Source: Takakia lepidozioides (lineage: Eukaryota; Streptophyta; Takakiopsida; Takakiales; Takakiaceae). From it: DNA of 60,000 nt. The DNA is taken from NCBI GenBank assembly GCA_030704615.1, contig CM060732.1, positions 37,989,053 to 38,049,052 of the forward strand. Reading direction: 5' to 3'. The position numbers and the translations under genes were made by a program. The notes beneath the pieces were generated by a model. It did not search any database and was not told where the DNA came from. It saw only the letters and a list, made by a program, of their open reading frames with translations. The first letter of the stretch is position 1. Every line of letters starts with the position of its first letter. Of this stretch, positions 30,567 through 42,293 are shown one piece after another.

Positions 30567-30807
30567 TGCAAGAGGTTTTCAGGCTGAGAGGGTTAATCTC
30601 AAATGATGGCCTGTCTTGGCGGAATGCAAATTTCGTTCTTTTGTCGGATGGTAATGGTGAGGTTATCCACAGGTGGTTCAGAGGGGTTTTGGAGACTGGA
30701 TGGTTTAGCTGGAGAGACAAAACAAGGGTTGAAGGGAGGAGTGGGCTCATTCCTGGGTATGGGAGAGGGTGGATTCTAGAGGAAGGGATTAATTTGAATA
30801 GACGTGT

Positions 30808-31434
30808 TTAGGTTATTTCCATGAAAAACTCAAAGAGGAGGATTTGTTTCAGTGGGATAGGGGTTTGATGAGGGAAGGGTCCTGATCCTAGGTTGAGAGA
30901 GAAGACCCCCATTTCAGAAGGGCTAGCGATTGAGGGCAGAATTTTACTTCTAGAGGGGATATCAGATTTTACACAAAGAATTCTGCAATAATTGGGACGT
31001 CTAGGAGAAGAGTAAAATATTATGAAAGGAAGGGGATTTTGGTAGAGACTTACTTGGTGATTGAGAATCTGAACCGGGATTGGGGTTGGTGAAGGCAAGA
31101 CTGGATCAGCCTGGCAAAGGAATTCCTTAAACTGAGTGGGATGACTCTGGGGTGGAGGCTGCACTACGCCATGCTCAGCTGGTGCAGAGTTGTGGTTGGA
31201 GTCCGAGGACGTTGACAGGGGAGAGGTGCTCCGAGGATTGTAGGAGGGGCGAGGGGGTTCCAGTGCGCGCTGGAGCTCCATCTGCTCATTTACTTCTTTC
31301 CCCTCTGTCTCCAGTCTGGCATAGAGCAGGGTGAAAGCTGCGTTTATGAATTCTCTTGATCTGATAAGTGCCCTGTTGTTGGTTGGTGGCTGATCTGGTG
31401 GAGGCTCCTTGATCCAGAGACCTTTGCCTGGCAT
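30808..31434 (-). pseudogene. Pro/Ser-rich linker ORF of LINE
   Basis: A 208-codon frame between ORF1 and ORF2 of the LINE, rich in Pro, Ser and Gln with no recognised domain. It probably represents the C-terminal part of ORF1 or the ORF1-ORF2 linker after frame decay. Confidence 0.4.
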
Positions 31435-31883
31435 CTTTCCTTGAAGTAGATCCGTTTATTCCATCAGTGCCAATGTTTGGGTGCTGGGGCTGAGAGTCGG
31501 GCTGAGACCCGGGTATTGTTCAATGTAAGACCCCCAAGTGATGATCGTGTCATGTTGCAGGGTATACCTTGGCAAATGTGCCCCCAGAAAACAGTGGATC
31601 CTGTAAGTGAGAGTGCTTATAAGAGAATTTCCCATGGTGTGTATGGCCATTATTTCCTGAACATCCACCGAGGTAATCCAAGAGATTCCATTCCAACTCC
31701 AAGTCTTGCTATCGCGTGAAGGGGAGGGCCCTCTTTTGAAGATGATTGGAGTGATGCAGGCTGCCTTGGGGTCAGCCACCGGTAATGGTTGCGAGTGAGG
31801 TGAGGGAAGGTTTGAATGTGAGAACATAATTTAGCAATGATTGGGTTTAGAGCTACTGTGGCACGTGGTTGGGCTGATACTGG

Positions 31884-32984
31884 CTAGGGTATTTGGATGT
31901 TGGAGCTTGAAGGTGGAAGAGGCATTGGGGGCGGGGTGGGCATGATGGGAGGGCCTGCTCTCTGGGGGGGCTGCTGACATACTCCCAGTGGGGGCTGCGG
32001 ATCTGCTGCCTGGAGAGATGGAAGGGTGAAGTTCCCGCCTGGGCCTGAATTGAGAGGGCCCACCTCGCATAGCATAGGGTCCGTATAGTCTTTCCTTTTT
32101 TTGTAGACAAGAGAGGATGAACGCTGCAGGAAGGAATCCCAATTGAGTTGAGGTTCTTGCTGAGGTAGATTGATAATCCCACGTGCAAAAGAAATATTGA
32201 GGTGTTTCGTGGGATTGAGAGCCCTTGGATCTGTGGGTTGTGCTGTTTGGCTGACAGGGGTACCCACTGATAAGGCTGCCTTGTTTCTTTTGGATATAGG
32301 ACAGTCAATCCTCATGTGACTCATTTGGCCGCAGATGTAGCATGCAGTAGCAGAAGTGTCTTCAGTCACTTTAACCGAGAAGAAATTCCCCTCCTCATCA
32401 ATAGGTAACCATATGAATTCCGGCAGGATGGCATCTGCTGGCATTGCCACTACAATTTTTGGAAAACCCGAATCATTGAACCTGGATACAATGGCGGTGT
32501 TTTTCCAAGCCGGGTTCTCCTTGAGTTTCTTTGTGCACATATCTGGATCAAATACAGACATACATGCCAAGTAGACCCCAAAATGGTTTCCAATATCTGG
32601 AAGAAAGAATAAATACTGGTCAGGGATGTATGGTAGAGTAATGATCCTTGGTGCCCATACCTTGCCGTTCCGATTCCCCAATGCTTGCGTCCATGGGAAA
32701 ATGTTGACATTGTGTCCTTGAAGGTGTGGATTAAAGGCAAGGGCCTTGTCTGCCGCTTCCTTGGAGTGAAGCATGATAGAGTAGAATCCTTTGCCTCTGG
32801 TGTGACAGAACTGCTGGGTTATGTCCCCTGTGCCTCCCAAGTGCATGATAGCCCAATCTCGGGCGGCGGCCCAATCTACTTTCTTGCCAGGGAAGTGCAA
32901 GAGCACCCCACGCCCTTGAATTTCCGACATGTGCCCTTTGAGGTGGGACACATCTACCTTGACAGTCGATGTGTTTTTGCTCAT
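31884..32984 (-). CDS. LINE ORF1 protein, DUF4283-like with zinc knuckle
   Basis: The 366-residue frame starts at an ATG at 32984. The N-terminal region resembles the DUF4283-type domain of plant LINE ORF1 proteins (GKGFYSIMLHSKEAADKAL, then FPWTQALGNRNGKVWAPRI). The CCHC knuckle CYICGQMSHMRIDC sits around residues 213-226, followed by a Pro/Gln-rich tail. It would bind the LINE RNA. The frame is intact even though ORF2 is broken, so this may be the least decayed part of the element. Its own 5' UTR probably lies in 33.0-34 kb but no boundary was found. Confidence 0.75.
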   Translation of the reverse strand: MSKNTSTVKVDVSHLKGHMSEIQGRGVLLHFPGKKVDWAAARDWAIMHLGGTGDITQQFCHTRGKGFYSIMLHSKEAADKALAFNPHLQGHNVNIFPWTQALGNRNGKVWAPRIITLPYIPDQYLFFLPDIGNHFGVYLACMSVFDPDMCTKKLKENPAWKNTAIVSRFNDSGFPKIVVAMPADAILPEFIWLPIDEEGNFFSVKVTEDTSATACYICGQMSHMRIDCPISKRNKAALSVGTPVSQTAQPTDPRALNPTKHLNISFARGIINLPQQEPQLNWDSFLQRSSSLVYKKRKDYTDPMLCEVGPLNSGPGGNFTLPSLQAADPQPPLGVCQQPPQRAGPPIMPTPPPMPLPPSSSNIQIP

Positions 32985-33059
32985 AGCAAGCTGGAGTCTG
33001 GCGATGTCCTGGAGGTGATCAGACTGCTGGGTTCTGTTTACCTCCGACTATGAATTGGC

Positions 33060-35200
33060 TGAATTGGCTGACAGGTCGATGTCCTCACTGCCAGGCGTAT
33101 CGAGAGAGCGGGGAGCGCCAGTAGATGGAAGCGGGCGGAATGCCGATGGGTGGCTGCTCGTGAGGGACTGATGCGCCAGGAAAAACCCAGTGCCAGAGGA
33201 TGGCTGGGGTTCTCTAATAGCTCACTACTACTTAAGACGATCGCAGCGAACTATTCATCATTCAAAACAATCTTTTTTCATTTCTGTAAGCTTTCAACCT
33301 TAGCGTCCTTTGGCTTCCCAACCTCGCACGCACTCATGCTTTGAGCTTCAATGGCTTTATTACTCAACCTGTAAGCTCCCTTAATCTCCTCACCTTCTCT
33401 TGGCATTACAAGTTTTTTCAAGGTCCAAAACAATCAGAGGTTCTCTCATCGAGGCCTCTCTCAGCTTTCCAGGCCTCTCTCCCGAACCTCCCCTCGCGGA
33501 TCCCAAGCCTTTCGCTTCTAACCTCGGCCCAGACCTGTCGCCATCAAAACCACTTGACGTAATGAAATTGAAATGCGCTAACTCCTCATCCGAGCTCCTC
33601 CCCCACCTAGTACCAACCTGTTTCCACAACGCTTAACAAAATCAACCCTTCATCCCTCCCTGACCACATCTGAGCTAATAATCTCACAGCCTCATGATTC
33701 TCCACCTCCATTAACTCCAGCCGCCAAGCCCTGTACCTCTGACTATCACCATTCATAACGGGTCCCTCTCCCACGTACCACCTAAGGAGTGCTGAAAAGA
33801 CAACTCGCACCTCACTCGCATTTCCAGCCCCCTTTGCTCTCTTCCCAGCTCATGGCGACCTCTAACAGCTCGTAGAATCCCAGGCATTCTCTGCTCGCTG
33901 AATTCTCCTCGCATCCTCAAAATCCTCCCTCAATTTTCATCTTTGGCAGCTCATCTACCTCTCTCCCTCACTCTCTCCGGGCCTTACAGCCCTCCCCCTA
34001 ATTCCTCTCATCTCTCTTCCATATAATGGGCCCCTCAGGTAGCAGGCCCCTCAGAGGGTCATCCTCCAGCAGGACCCACCACCCTCACTCCAGGATGCCA
34101 ACCATCCTCGCTTGCAGACTGTGATATGGTGTTGGAGGATCTCAAAAACAAGGATGTTTGGGGCAGGGAACCGTTGAACGACACTCTCTCTCACAGCCTC
34201 TCTCACCTTGAAACGCGGAGCTCACATCGCGATCTTTTTACGACCCCTCAATTGTCAAAAGTTTTCATAAGGGCCTATGTCTTCTATTTCATTATATATA
34301 TATTATAGTTCAATATATAAGGGGCAAAAAATCGAAAAAAGAAGGACTAAAAGCCATCTGACAATCTATAAGTTGTTGAAGTTTATAATTTCTTTCCCTT
34401 TTGAAACCCTATTGGAATATGGGGTCTTATGGAAGAACACAGATCATATCTAGTCAAGCAAATTTACATTGTAGCAAAATGAGGTACACAAAAACAAATT
34501 GTGAAGGCAAAGATGGAACTTAGTTCCTTATTGCTAGTCAACCTTTGGGACTCGTCTAGGGAACAGTACATACCATGACTATTGCCAATCAGGGCCCACG
34601 AAGAATGAAGAAACTCAAGTTTAACATTCTCCTAGCCTATAATGTCTGGAGCATGTACAGTACATTACCCGTTCCAGCTCATTTGACAACCATCCTCACA
34701 TCCCCAATTTAACTAACTTTGCAGTAATACTGCGAGAATACTGCTGCCGAGAGCTTTGACCTTTTGACAATATCTCTTCTAGCCATAGATTACAAGTGGT
34801 TGAAAGAAACTTTTTCTATTCGGCTTTTTTTTCTTAACTAGATATCCAGCCAAGTTCCGTGGCTGTACTGGGTTCAGTTTTTTTTTTTTTCTCTTTTGTT
34901 CAGTTTCTTTTGCTCCAAAAACGGCTTGGGACGTGAATGCTAACCACAACGGCAGAGTGTCAATTGTCACTGTTGTGTAAGCAGAGATATCTGAGAAAGT
35001 TCTATACACAGGAGCATACATATTGCTGTATTTCAGAGCAGACGCACAGACACAATGTTTATTGTGAAAAGCTCATCATGTGCAGATAGATGTCGCTTGT
35101 AGCTGCATAAGGATCCTACTTATTACAAGCTATTCATGAGAGCTGAGTGTGCATGTCAGTCTGCTCCGTTGAGTCCATAGTAGCCGTCGCGCAGGATGCA
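33060..35200. other. no gene seen
   Basis: This is a pyrimidine-rich stretch (33300-34050) followed by AT-rich DNA. There are only short ORFs, no repeats of note and no RNA gene recognised. The 5' UTR of the LINE may occupy the first part; the last part is the 3' flank of the AP2 gene. Confidence 0.4.
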
Positions 35201-35240
35201 AAGCTTGGGGGCAAAGTGTAGACACGCAAGCGGATGGATG

Positions 35241-37581
35241 CTACAAACTCATCCACACTTTCCTTGCTTTACTTGCTGGGTGGGAAATTGGTTTGCATTT
35301 CCATCCGTGGTAATGCAGTGATGCCAGATCGTGAGCGTGTGCTGCCATTGTTTCATCATCTGCAGCACCATGCATCAGGCGTTGTTAACATAATGGATTT
35401 CACTCGCACAATCAATCAGCATGAATAAGAATGATCTATTATATTGGTTGCGCTTGCATGACATTAGCCATGGACTACGTGATAAGCAGTTGATAGTTTT
35501 AAAAAAGCATGACGGTTGCAGTGTCCTCCTTCCAGTTCCAGTTCTGCTATTCATTGTTAAACTTACCATATACTCCCAGATACACGTCCACTTCTGCTTT
35601 CGCTTCCGACATGTATGCCACTCTTGCTTCCCATTTACATCCGTTCCTGGTAATGTCAGATAGCACAACCCACAATCGAGTTTAGATAGTCGTTGATAGC
35701 CCCCGGGAAACCATTAACAATCATTGATGTTTCCCTTAACAATGCCCACAATTTAGAGGAAGAGGTCACATATTTCTGATGAATTCATACCGATTCAATG
35801 ATTCCCAATTGGGCCTATTAATGAACATTAGGAAATACTGCCATTCTTCAGCTTAAGCGCAATTTTAAGCGACGCACAGTTCAAATGTACGTACTTGTTT
35901 ACGCCTTTGAATTGTGATGCCCCACGGGTGAATCCTTGAGTTCCCCTGTTGATCCGTTTTTTCCAGCGGTTAGAGTGCTGAATTTCTTAACAACTGATCC
36001 CATGCAGCAGATTCACCTCAGTCTAGCACAATTATTGCTCCCACTTTGTCCAGCTGTCAGATAAGTGATCACTTACCTCTTCAAAGACCAGATGTAATCC
36101 TCAGTGCTTACATTTTCCATCCCTTGCAACTCCTCCTTGTAGTTCCAGATCTGTGACGTACGGTTGAAGTCATCTTATAAGTTGTGACGAGTGTCGTTGC
36201 CAATGAGAGCCATACATACGTCGTCCACCGATAATCCAGTTTTTAACAAATAAGAAGAATCTCAGGAGAGATTTCAGGGAGTGTTAGAAAATGAAATCGT
36301 TGTTCACAGTGCGTGTGTGTCGTGACTTGCTACGTCCACACTCTCTGCAGAAGGGGTTTCGGGCCTCACCGGGAAGTTGAGCTCGTACGTTCTCTTTCTT
36401 ATCATAGGAAGCTTAAGCTTCAATGCTGCGAGATCGTGTACCTTGGCAGCTTCGAGTTCCGAAAGGTAACTACCTGAGATATTGCAGACGAGATTACATC
36501 ACAACGATATCATTGCATAAATTGTCAGGTGCTGAAAAACATGTGCACGAATTAGAAAAATTGCTCTTGAGCTGTTAAAGTCAGTAGCGAGGGTTCATGA
36601 GCAAGAAGATGAGGATCATACAGTATCACTATTGAAAGGTGCTATAACTTGGTCTCACCAAGATATTCTGCTCGAAGCCGAAAGATGGATCAGTTGGAGT
36701 TCGTTTCAGCACCAAATCACCAAAAATCGCTCGATACCACGCCCAGTTGACAGCACAAGCAGAGCAAACAAAGATCATATCAAATTATTATCCTTAGAAC
36801 AACTGTCAGAACAATCATTAATTAAGAGACATATTCCAGTAGCTGCTATTAAAGATCCGTAATTAACTGTAGTTGCATGAGTTGCAGTATCTGAGTGGGT
36901 AGACTTCTGATATTGACAGATGTTTTCTTACAAGATCACTACAGTTGCAAGTCCACGATGGACAGAAGCAGAAATCAACTAGGGACTGATTGAATTTCAC
37001 CCTGTGGTCTACACAGAAAATCATGTACTCGTAAATTCAATAGGGATTGGTTAAATTATGAGCTCGCCTATGTCGTAAAATCTGAAAAAGGCATTTCTAG
37101 ACTGGAGATTGTGAACTGTATTACCTTGTTTACCCTTCTTCGCCCTGGTTTTGATTTGGCCATTGCTATTCCAAACATGTGCCCCATAGAATCCTGATGT
37201 GGGGTGCCTTAAATCAAACTTACTCATGGCCTGGTAGCTAGAAAATGGAGATGTCACTTTCCCGGAATCCGTTCTAATCCGTTTGAAGGGAGCATGCAAG
37301 CCAGACCTCAATGGCCGAAGACGAGTCAATTCTGGTCTAATTGGGGATGACTTACCGATAGACCCCCTTGTACTTCGATGTCTTTTCGTACTTCGGCTTC
37401 GAGCATGCAAAGGTAAGGTCGAAGGAAGATCGTTTTCCTTCAGGCTTGATTCGCAATCCATGTTGTCATCCAGAAGCAACATATCCCATGATTCCATATG
37501 CTTCCACTGATCTACTTCCGGTACCACCCAATCTTCCAGCGCTTGTTGAACCTCATCAGACAGCTGATAATAACCAGCCAT
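35241..37581 (-). CDS. AP2 subfamily transcription factor with two AP2 domains (6 exons, 294 aa)
   Basis: Six exons splice with GT-AG introns and consistent phase: 37581-37125, 36473-36370, 36150-36077, 35945-35895, 35646-35567 and 35359-35241 (TAG). Exon 1 has an acidic N-terminus, a basic Arg/Ser-rich nuclear-targeting region and the start of the first AP2 domain (SGFYGAHVWNSNGQ). Exon 2 completes it (SELEAAKVHDLAALKLK). Exon 3 encodes the typical linker (YKEELQGMENVSTEDYIW). Exons 4-6 give the second domain (FTRGASQFKGVNK, NGCKWEARVAYM, VDVYLGVYDDETMAAHAHDL). The linker and double domain place it in the AP2/ANT group rather than ERF. Domain 1 lacks the usual YLG strand. It is a nuclear DNA-binding regulator, head-to-head with the next gene. 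Expression was not tested. Confidence 0.88.
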
Positions 37582-38490
37582 TGCCTCGTAACAGTCCAGT
37601 CGTTTCTATGGTTGCAGATAGTAAGCAGAATAAACTTACACACGCGTTTGAGCAAAGTTCTGACAGCGTAACTAGATTGCGTTGATAAGTGAACATACAG
37701 AACGAGCAGGCTGAAAGTCTCTATAGACACCAGATAAAAGAAGAAGCAGAAGGAGAACAGCAACTGATCGCAATGAACTTCAACAAAACTGACAGAATCT
37801 ACATAGACAGAGAACCAGCCCACGATATGAAAGCTAGCCGAGCATGTCAGTGATCAGTTTGGTGTCTAGAGGGAAATGAGAAGGAGTGATTAATATTAAC
37901 GAGGAGCTCTCTCTCACCATCGCCCTCCCCACACTCTGGGATTGCGATTGTCTGTTCACCGTTCGATTGTGGACGTAACGACCAAATTGTGTAAGAGGAT
38001 ATTTCGTTTTTCCCTGGCTGTCCGATAGTATCAATCGACGGTCTAGATCGGGGACTGAAGTTCGGGAACTCGTGCGCGTCGTCTTTTTGCCATCCGACGC
38101 GCTTGTGCTATAGATTTCGAGTTTGCTTTACTCGCTCATTCTCGTTGTGTTGTGTTTGCTGTAGCACGGTGCTCCTGATCTCGCATGGGATCAGAGAATA
38201 GTTCGGGGTGAGGTCTACTGTCTCAGCAAGTTTATGCTACAGGTGGTAAATGTACTACGATCGCTCTTAGCTTTGCGCTTGTGCTTATATAAGAGAGATT
38301 TCGAGTTTGCTTCACTCGCTCATTCTCGTTGTGTTGTGTTTGCTGCAGCAGTGCTCCTGATCTCGCATGGGATCAGAGAATTGAATTAGTTCGGTTCGGG
38401 GTGAGCTCTATTGTGTCAACAAGTTGATGCTACAGGTGGTAAACGTACTGCGATCGCTCTTAGCTTTGCGTTCCGTGAAGTTATTCCAGT
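37582..38490. promoter_or_regulatory. shared divergent intergenic region of the AP2 pair
   Basis: 909 bp separate the two start codons. The region holds a TATATAAG motif at 38286-38293 on the plus-strand side, and a tandem duplication (listed separately) next to the plus-strand gene. It is the obvious place for shared control. No factor-binding site is assigned. Confidence 0.6.
38112..38470 (+). repeat. tandem duplication in the AP2 promoter/leader
   Basis: Unit 1 (38112-38277) and unit 2 (38296-38470) both run from AGATTTCGAGTTTGCTT to CGATCGCTCTTAGCTTTGCG, differing by a few substitutions and small indels. A TATA-like motif lies between them, so the duplicate could alter start-site choice for the plus-strand AP2 gene. 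Confidence 0.85.
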
Positions 38491-41400
38491 ATGAAGTCAG
38501 AAAAGAGAAGAGAGAGTCAAGGATTCAGGAACTGTTTACGTCCGCGGGGATCGGCTGAAAGGCCCTGGAAAGGAGACAGCAAAGAGCGACTCGAGATATG
38601 GGCTTGGAGTTCCATGGATCATCTCCACATGAATCATCCCGAATTGATTCGCACTGGAAGATCCTTGTCTTTTCTTGACAATAATGTGGATCCTGCAACA
38701 AAACTACCGGAGAATTCAGAAGTGCGTCCACAAGATGATGATGTCAGGGAAATGTGGTTTGGCAAAGAGTATGTACTGGACCCCGTGCTGGCGAATTCTC
38801 TAGGTGTGCGAACAATGGAAGAGGAAACAGCAACTTGGGGCTCTTTTTCTAACGTCCTCCAGCTCGATCCCCTGCTGACGCATTCTCTAGGTGTGCAATC
38901 AATGGAAGAGGTCTTGGAGACAGCAACTTGGGGCTCTGTTTCCGACGTCCTCCAGCGAGATCAGCCGCTGTTGCAGGATTCAGTAAGCGTCAGCATGTCA
39001 AACGCCATGCCGAACCACGTGATTTGTATTGAGGATGACATTAACGAATGCATGGAAGTATACCAAAATGGTGAACTTGTGGATCAACAGTCCTCTTCCT
39101 CTAAGATTCAGGTTTCTTCAGGCCGGGAGGATGCACAAAGACCTATTACTGCGGTCCAAGGCCAATGGGTGGGCGGGAAAATATTCGACACGGTGACAAT
39201 AGTTCAGGGGCTCTCACCAATGGATCACGGAGAGAAGACTGAATCCGTGGGTCCCGTCATGCAAGCTGCACCGAAGCTTTCTCAAACTCCCATTCTGTTG
39301 GTTCACAGTACGGACAATTCAGCTTCTATAGCTTACGGAAAGATGCTACAACAACATGTTGAAGTGGGTGTACTTGGCATTGAAACCTCTGAGACGCAAG
39401 TGGTACATGAAGAAGCCAAAATGTCGAGCTATACCAAGAAGCTAAAATTACCCAAGGGGGTGAAACGGTAGGGGACTCAAAACGTCCAGTATTGGGTGCC
39501 GATGTGCTTTGCAGGCCAGTGCTATCGAATATCTTTAGATCTTACCTACTTAATACTCCGTACAGCTCCACGGTTTCGAGCACAACAAATACCGCAGAAG
39601 GGAAAGCACCAGCCGACTTTGAACGTTTTTCTGAAATTAACTTGTCCAAATGTGTTGCAGCCGCTGGGATGGGAAAAAACATCTTTATGAGGCCAACTAT
39701 CCAGCCCCAGACGGGAAAAGAGGTACATGTAGCAAGTGTTTGTACCTGAAGACTGATCCAAAATTATGTAGTGCAATTCATTCAAAATTTACACTCTACA
39801 GACTTTTAGAATCGAAGGCATTTTTGTGACATATCCTGCATACATGTATCTTCGATAGCTTCTAGATGCGTTGGGGCACAAACATTTAAAAGTAGCTGTG
39901 CAGAACTTACTCATTTGAATCTCCTGGAACATGTGATTGTTGCTCCTTGCTAACTGTACTGGTGGCGATGGCATATTTATTGGCCCTGAATGTTCAAATT
40001 TGCAAACGGACCTCAAAATTCAGTCTACCTAGGTGAGATCTCAATCCTGTTCAGTAGTGCTCGACCAACGAAATTTCAGGACTTGTACTGTGGGTCCACA
40101 CTGCACGGATCAGCTAGACTTGTTCATGTTTAGCACATCTCTCCTATGAGCCTTTCCATAAGAGATGAAAATTTGTGCAGTCCTCTGATCTATGTACATT
40201 TCTTTGCAGGCGGTGACTTTCCAACAGCGGAAGCAGCTGCGGATGCGTATAATCTTTTGGCGCTTAGACTCCAAGGGAAGGATGCAGCTATTGACACATT
40301 CTACCCGGTAGGCACTCAGAACCCCAAACCACATAATCTAGAAGAATAATTAGATAACGTACACATGAACTGTATCTTGTCACTTGGTGATGCTCAAATG
40401 AGCACTAGATTCACATTCGCCGGCCAAGGGAGGGATTATGTTTTGAGATCCAACTGTAAACTTAAGCTGCTTGGATCAGCTTTCTCAGATATTGTTGAAT
40501 GGACCTCAGTCCAAACCTCAAAAGCGACATCAAAGCTGAGAAATTTTGGGGTGCCTAATTATGAAGATGAGTCAACATGGCAACGAGGCTGACTCTTTAT
40601 GAGATTTGATTGTGGCCTTCAAAATATTTCTGTAGGCCACAAAGTATGACGAAGACTTGACGATGTGGGATGGGCGGCATCTCATGGATCTGGTTTGCAA
40701 CTTGCGGAACAGGTAAAAGCACATTTGATATTAGTTCAGAAGTACAAGTGAAGTGATGATAATTTATCCTCAACACTACTGGATGATGGGTACATCATCA
40801 ATGCATAAAACAATTCTCCGAGCGATGTGTATTCTGATTTGATCGGGCAACTCTTATTTCTGTCCATAAAAAGCATGTGCCAGATGAGCATATCAGTTGA
40901 AGTATTCTGGAAAAGAGGGTTTGTGCACATGATTCTGGGACCTTATATCTCTAGAGAAGATTCGCAGTTCTCAATCAATCATTTAGTAATCTACCGTACA
41001 GACGTCATTTAATTTTGAAACAAAGTTCGGGCTCGGGTTTGCTGCGATGCTACTGAGAGCTCTAGCGACTTATTTACGCAGATGGAGGATCTTCCCCGAC
41101 GGATCTCCAGACTACAAGAACGTACACCGGTAAGGTCGAACGCAGATCCCAATTCGTGATGATTCATGCGCCATTTAACACACTTAACTCAACTAATTTT
41201 GATACGATAACAATACCGATCGAGTCATCCCAAAGGATGAACGTCTCTTCTAATTCTATCTATCTGTCTTATGCATGCAGGCGCGTCTCTCGAACAAAGG
41301 GTATGAGATTCGAGGGACGCCTGAGCTGTAAAGATGGGCAAAAGTTCTCATGTAAATCATTTGGTGAGCTATGCGCGACTTGTACACTCAACTCTAACAA

Positions 41401-41696
41401 CAAAATCACTTGAATACAAGAGAAATCGTAATTATGCAATCGCGCCGGGCAAGGGGTCGAATATTTTTCATCAATGGGCCTTACCTTTGACACATTCTAA
41501 CCAACTGCATATATTTATGGGATTCATCTGTTTGACTGCAGACACAGCTGAGGAAGCGGCAGTGTATGCTGACAAGATTGCATGCTTGAACAAAGGCTGG
41601 TATGCTTGGACAAATTTTGCACCGAGTTCTTACCATCACGACTTGCCCATAGACTTTTTGCCAGCTACGGACAACAGGAGGGGATGTCAGGAATAA
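38491..41696 (+). CDS. divergent AP2 subfamily transcription factor with two AP2 domains (7 exons, 495 aa)
   Basis: Seven exons splice in phase: 38491-39467, 39661-39722, 40210-40307, 40636-40712, 41082-41129, 41281-41351 and 41542-41696 (TAA). Exon 1 gives about 320 residues of acidic, Ser/Thr-rich sequence, including a repeated block (LDPVLANSLGVRTMEE, then LDPLLTHSLGVQSMEE, each followed by TATWGS), and ends in LPKGVK. Exons 2-3 form AP2 domain 1 (RRWDGKKHLYEANYP, GDFPTAEAAADAYNLLAL). Exon 4 is the linker (YDEDLTMWDGRHLMDLV). Exons 5-7 form domain 2 (MRFEGRLSCKDGQKFS, TAEEAAVYADKIA, WTNFAPSSYHHDLP). Both domains lack the YLG strand, so DNA binding may be altered. An acceptor-like TTATTCCAG just before the ATG means a 5' non-coding exon is possible. 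Confidence 0.85.
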
Positions 41697-41699
41697 ATG

Positions 41700-42290
41700 G
41701 TGGCGAACATAAACTTTAAAAAGGTGGAACCTGCAGACAATCATTGAACTTTCAGATGCACAATTCAGATTGTAGCAGCAGAGAAGAAATCTCACTGCAG
41801 GCAAGCAGGACATTGGCGGCGAGAGAACAATACTTCTTACATATGACAGTTCCATACTAAAGATCTGTGGGCAAACATGAGGGGTTAGACTACATAGGAT
41901 CTCTGGGGTTTCACATACAACAGCCTAACAGCACAAGACTTGAGCTAGGAAGTGCATCAAGCTTTCCCTTCACGGGATACAAATGGTGTTCATGGTCCAA
42001 GACCTTGGAGTATAGAGAATCCTTGTGGTCATCATAGCTAATCACTCCATTAATCTTGACAGACCTTATGCTAGATCTCACAATTCTCAATAGTCAGACC
42101 ATTCAATGCAAAATTCTACGTTTACAGCAACATTCACAAGGATTTTATGCCGTTCATGAGCTTCTTAGCTTCTCGGGCAATAGTCAATGGCTTAATAGTG
42201 AGTGCATATAATCCCTCAACATGACTCTCCTAGAGCTGAAAAGAATCTACACGGCCACTTCGAGATTTTGAGCATCAAGGTCTGCTCATG
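41700..42290. other. no gene seen
   Basis: This is the 3' flank of the AP2 gene. No ORF, repeat or RNA gene is recognised before the copia relic starts. Confidence 0.4.
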
Positions 42291-42293
42291 CAG

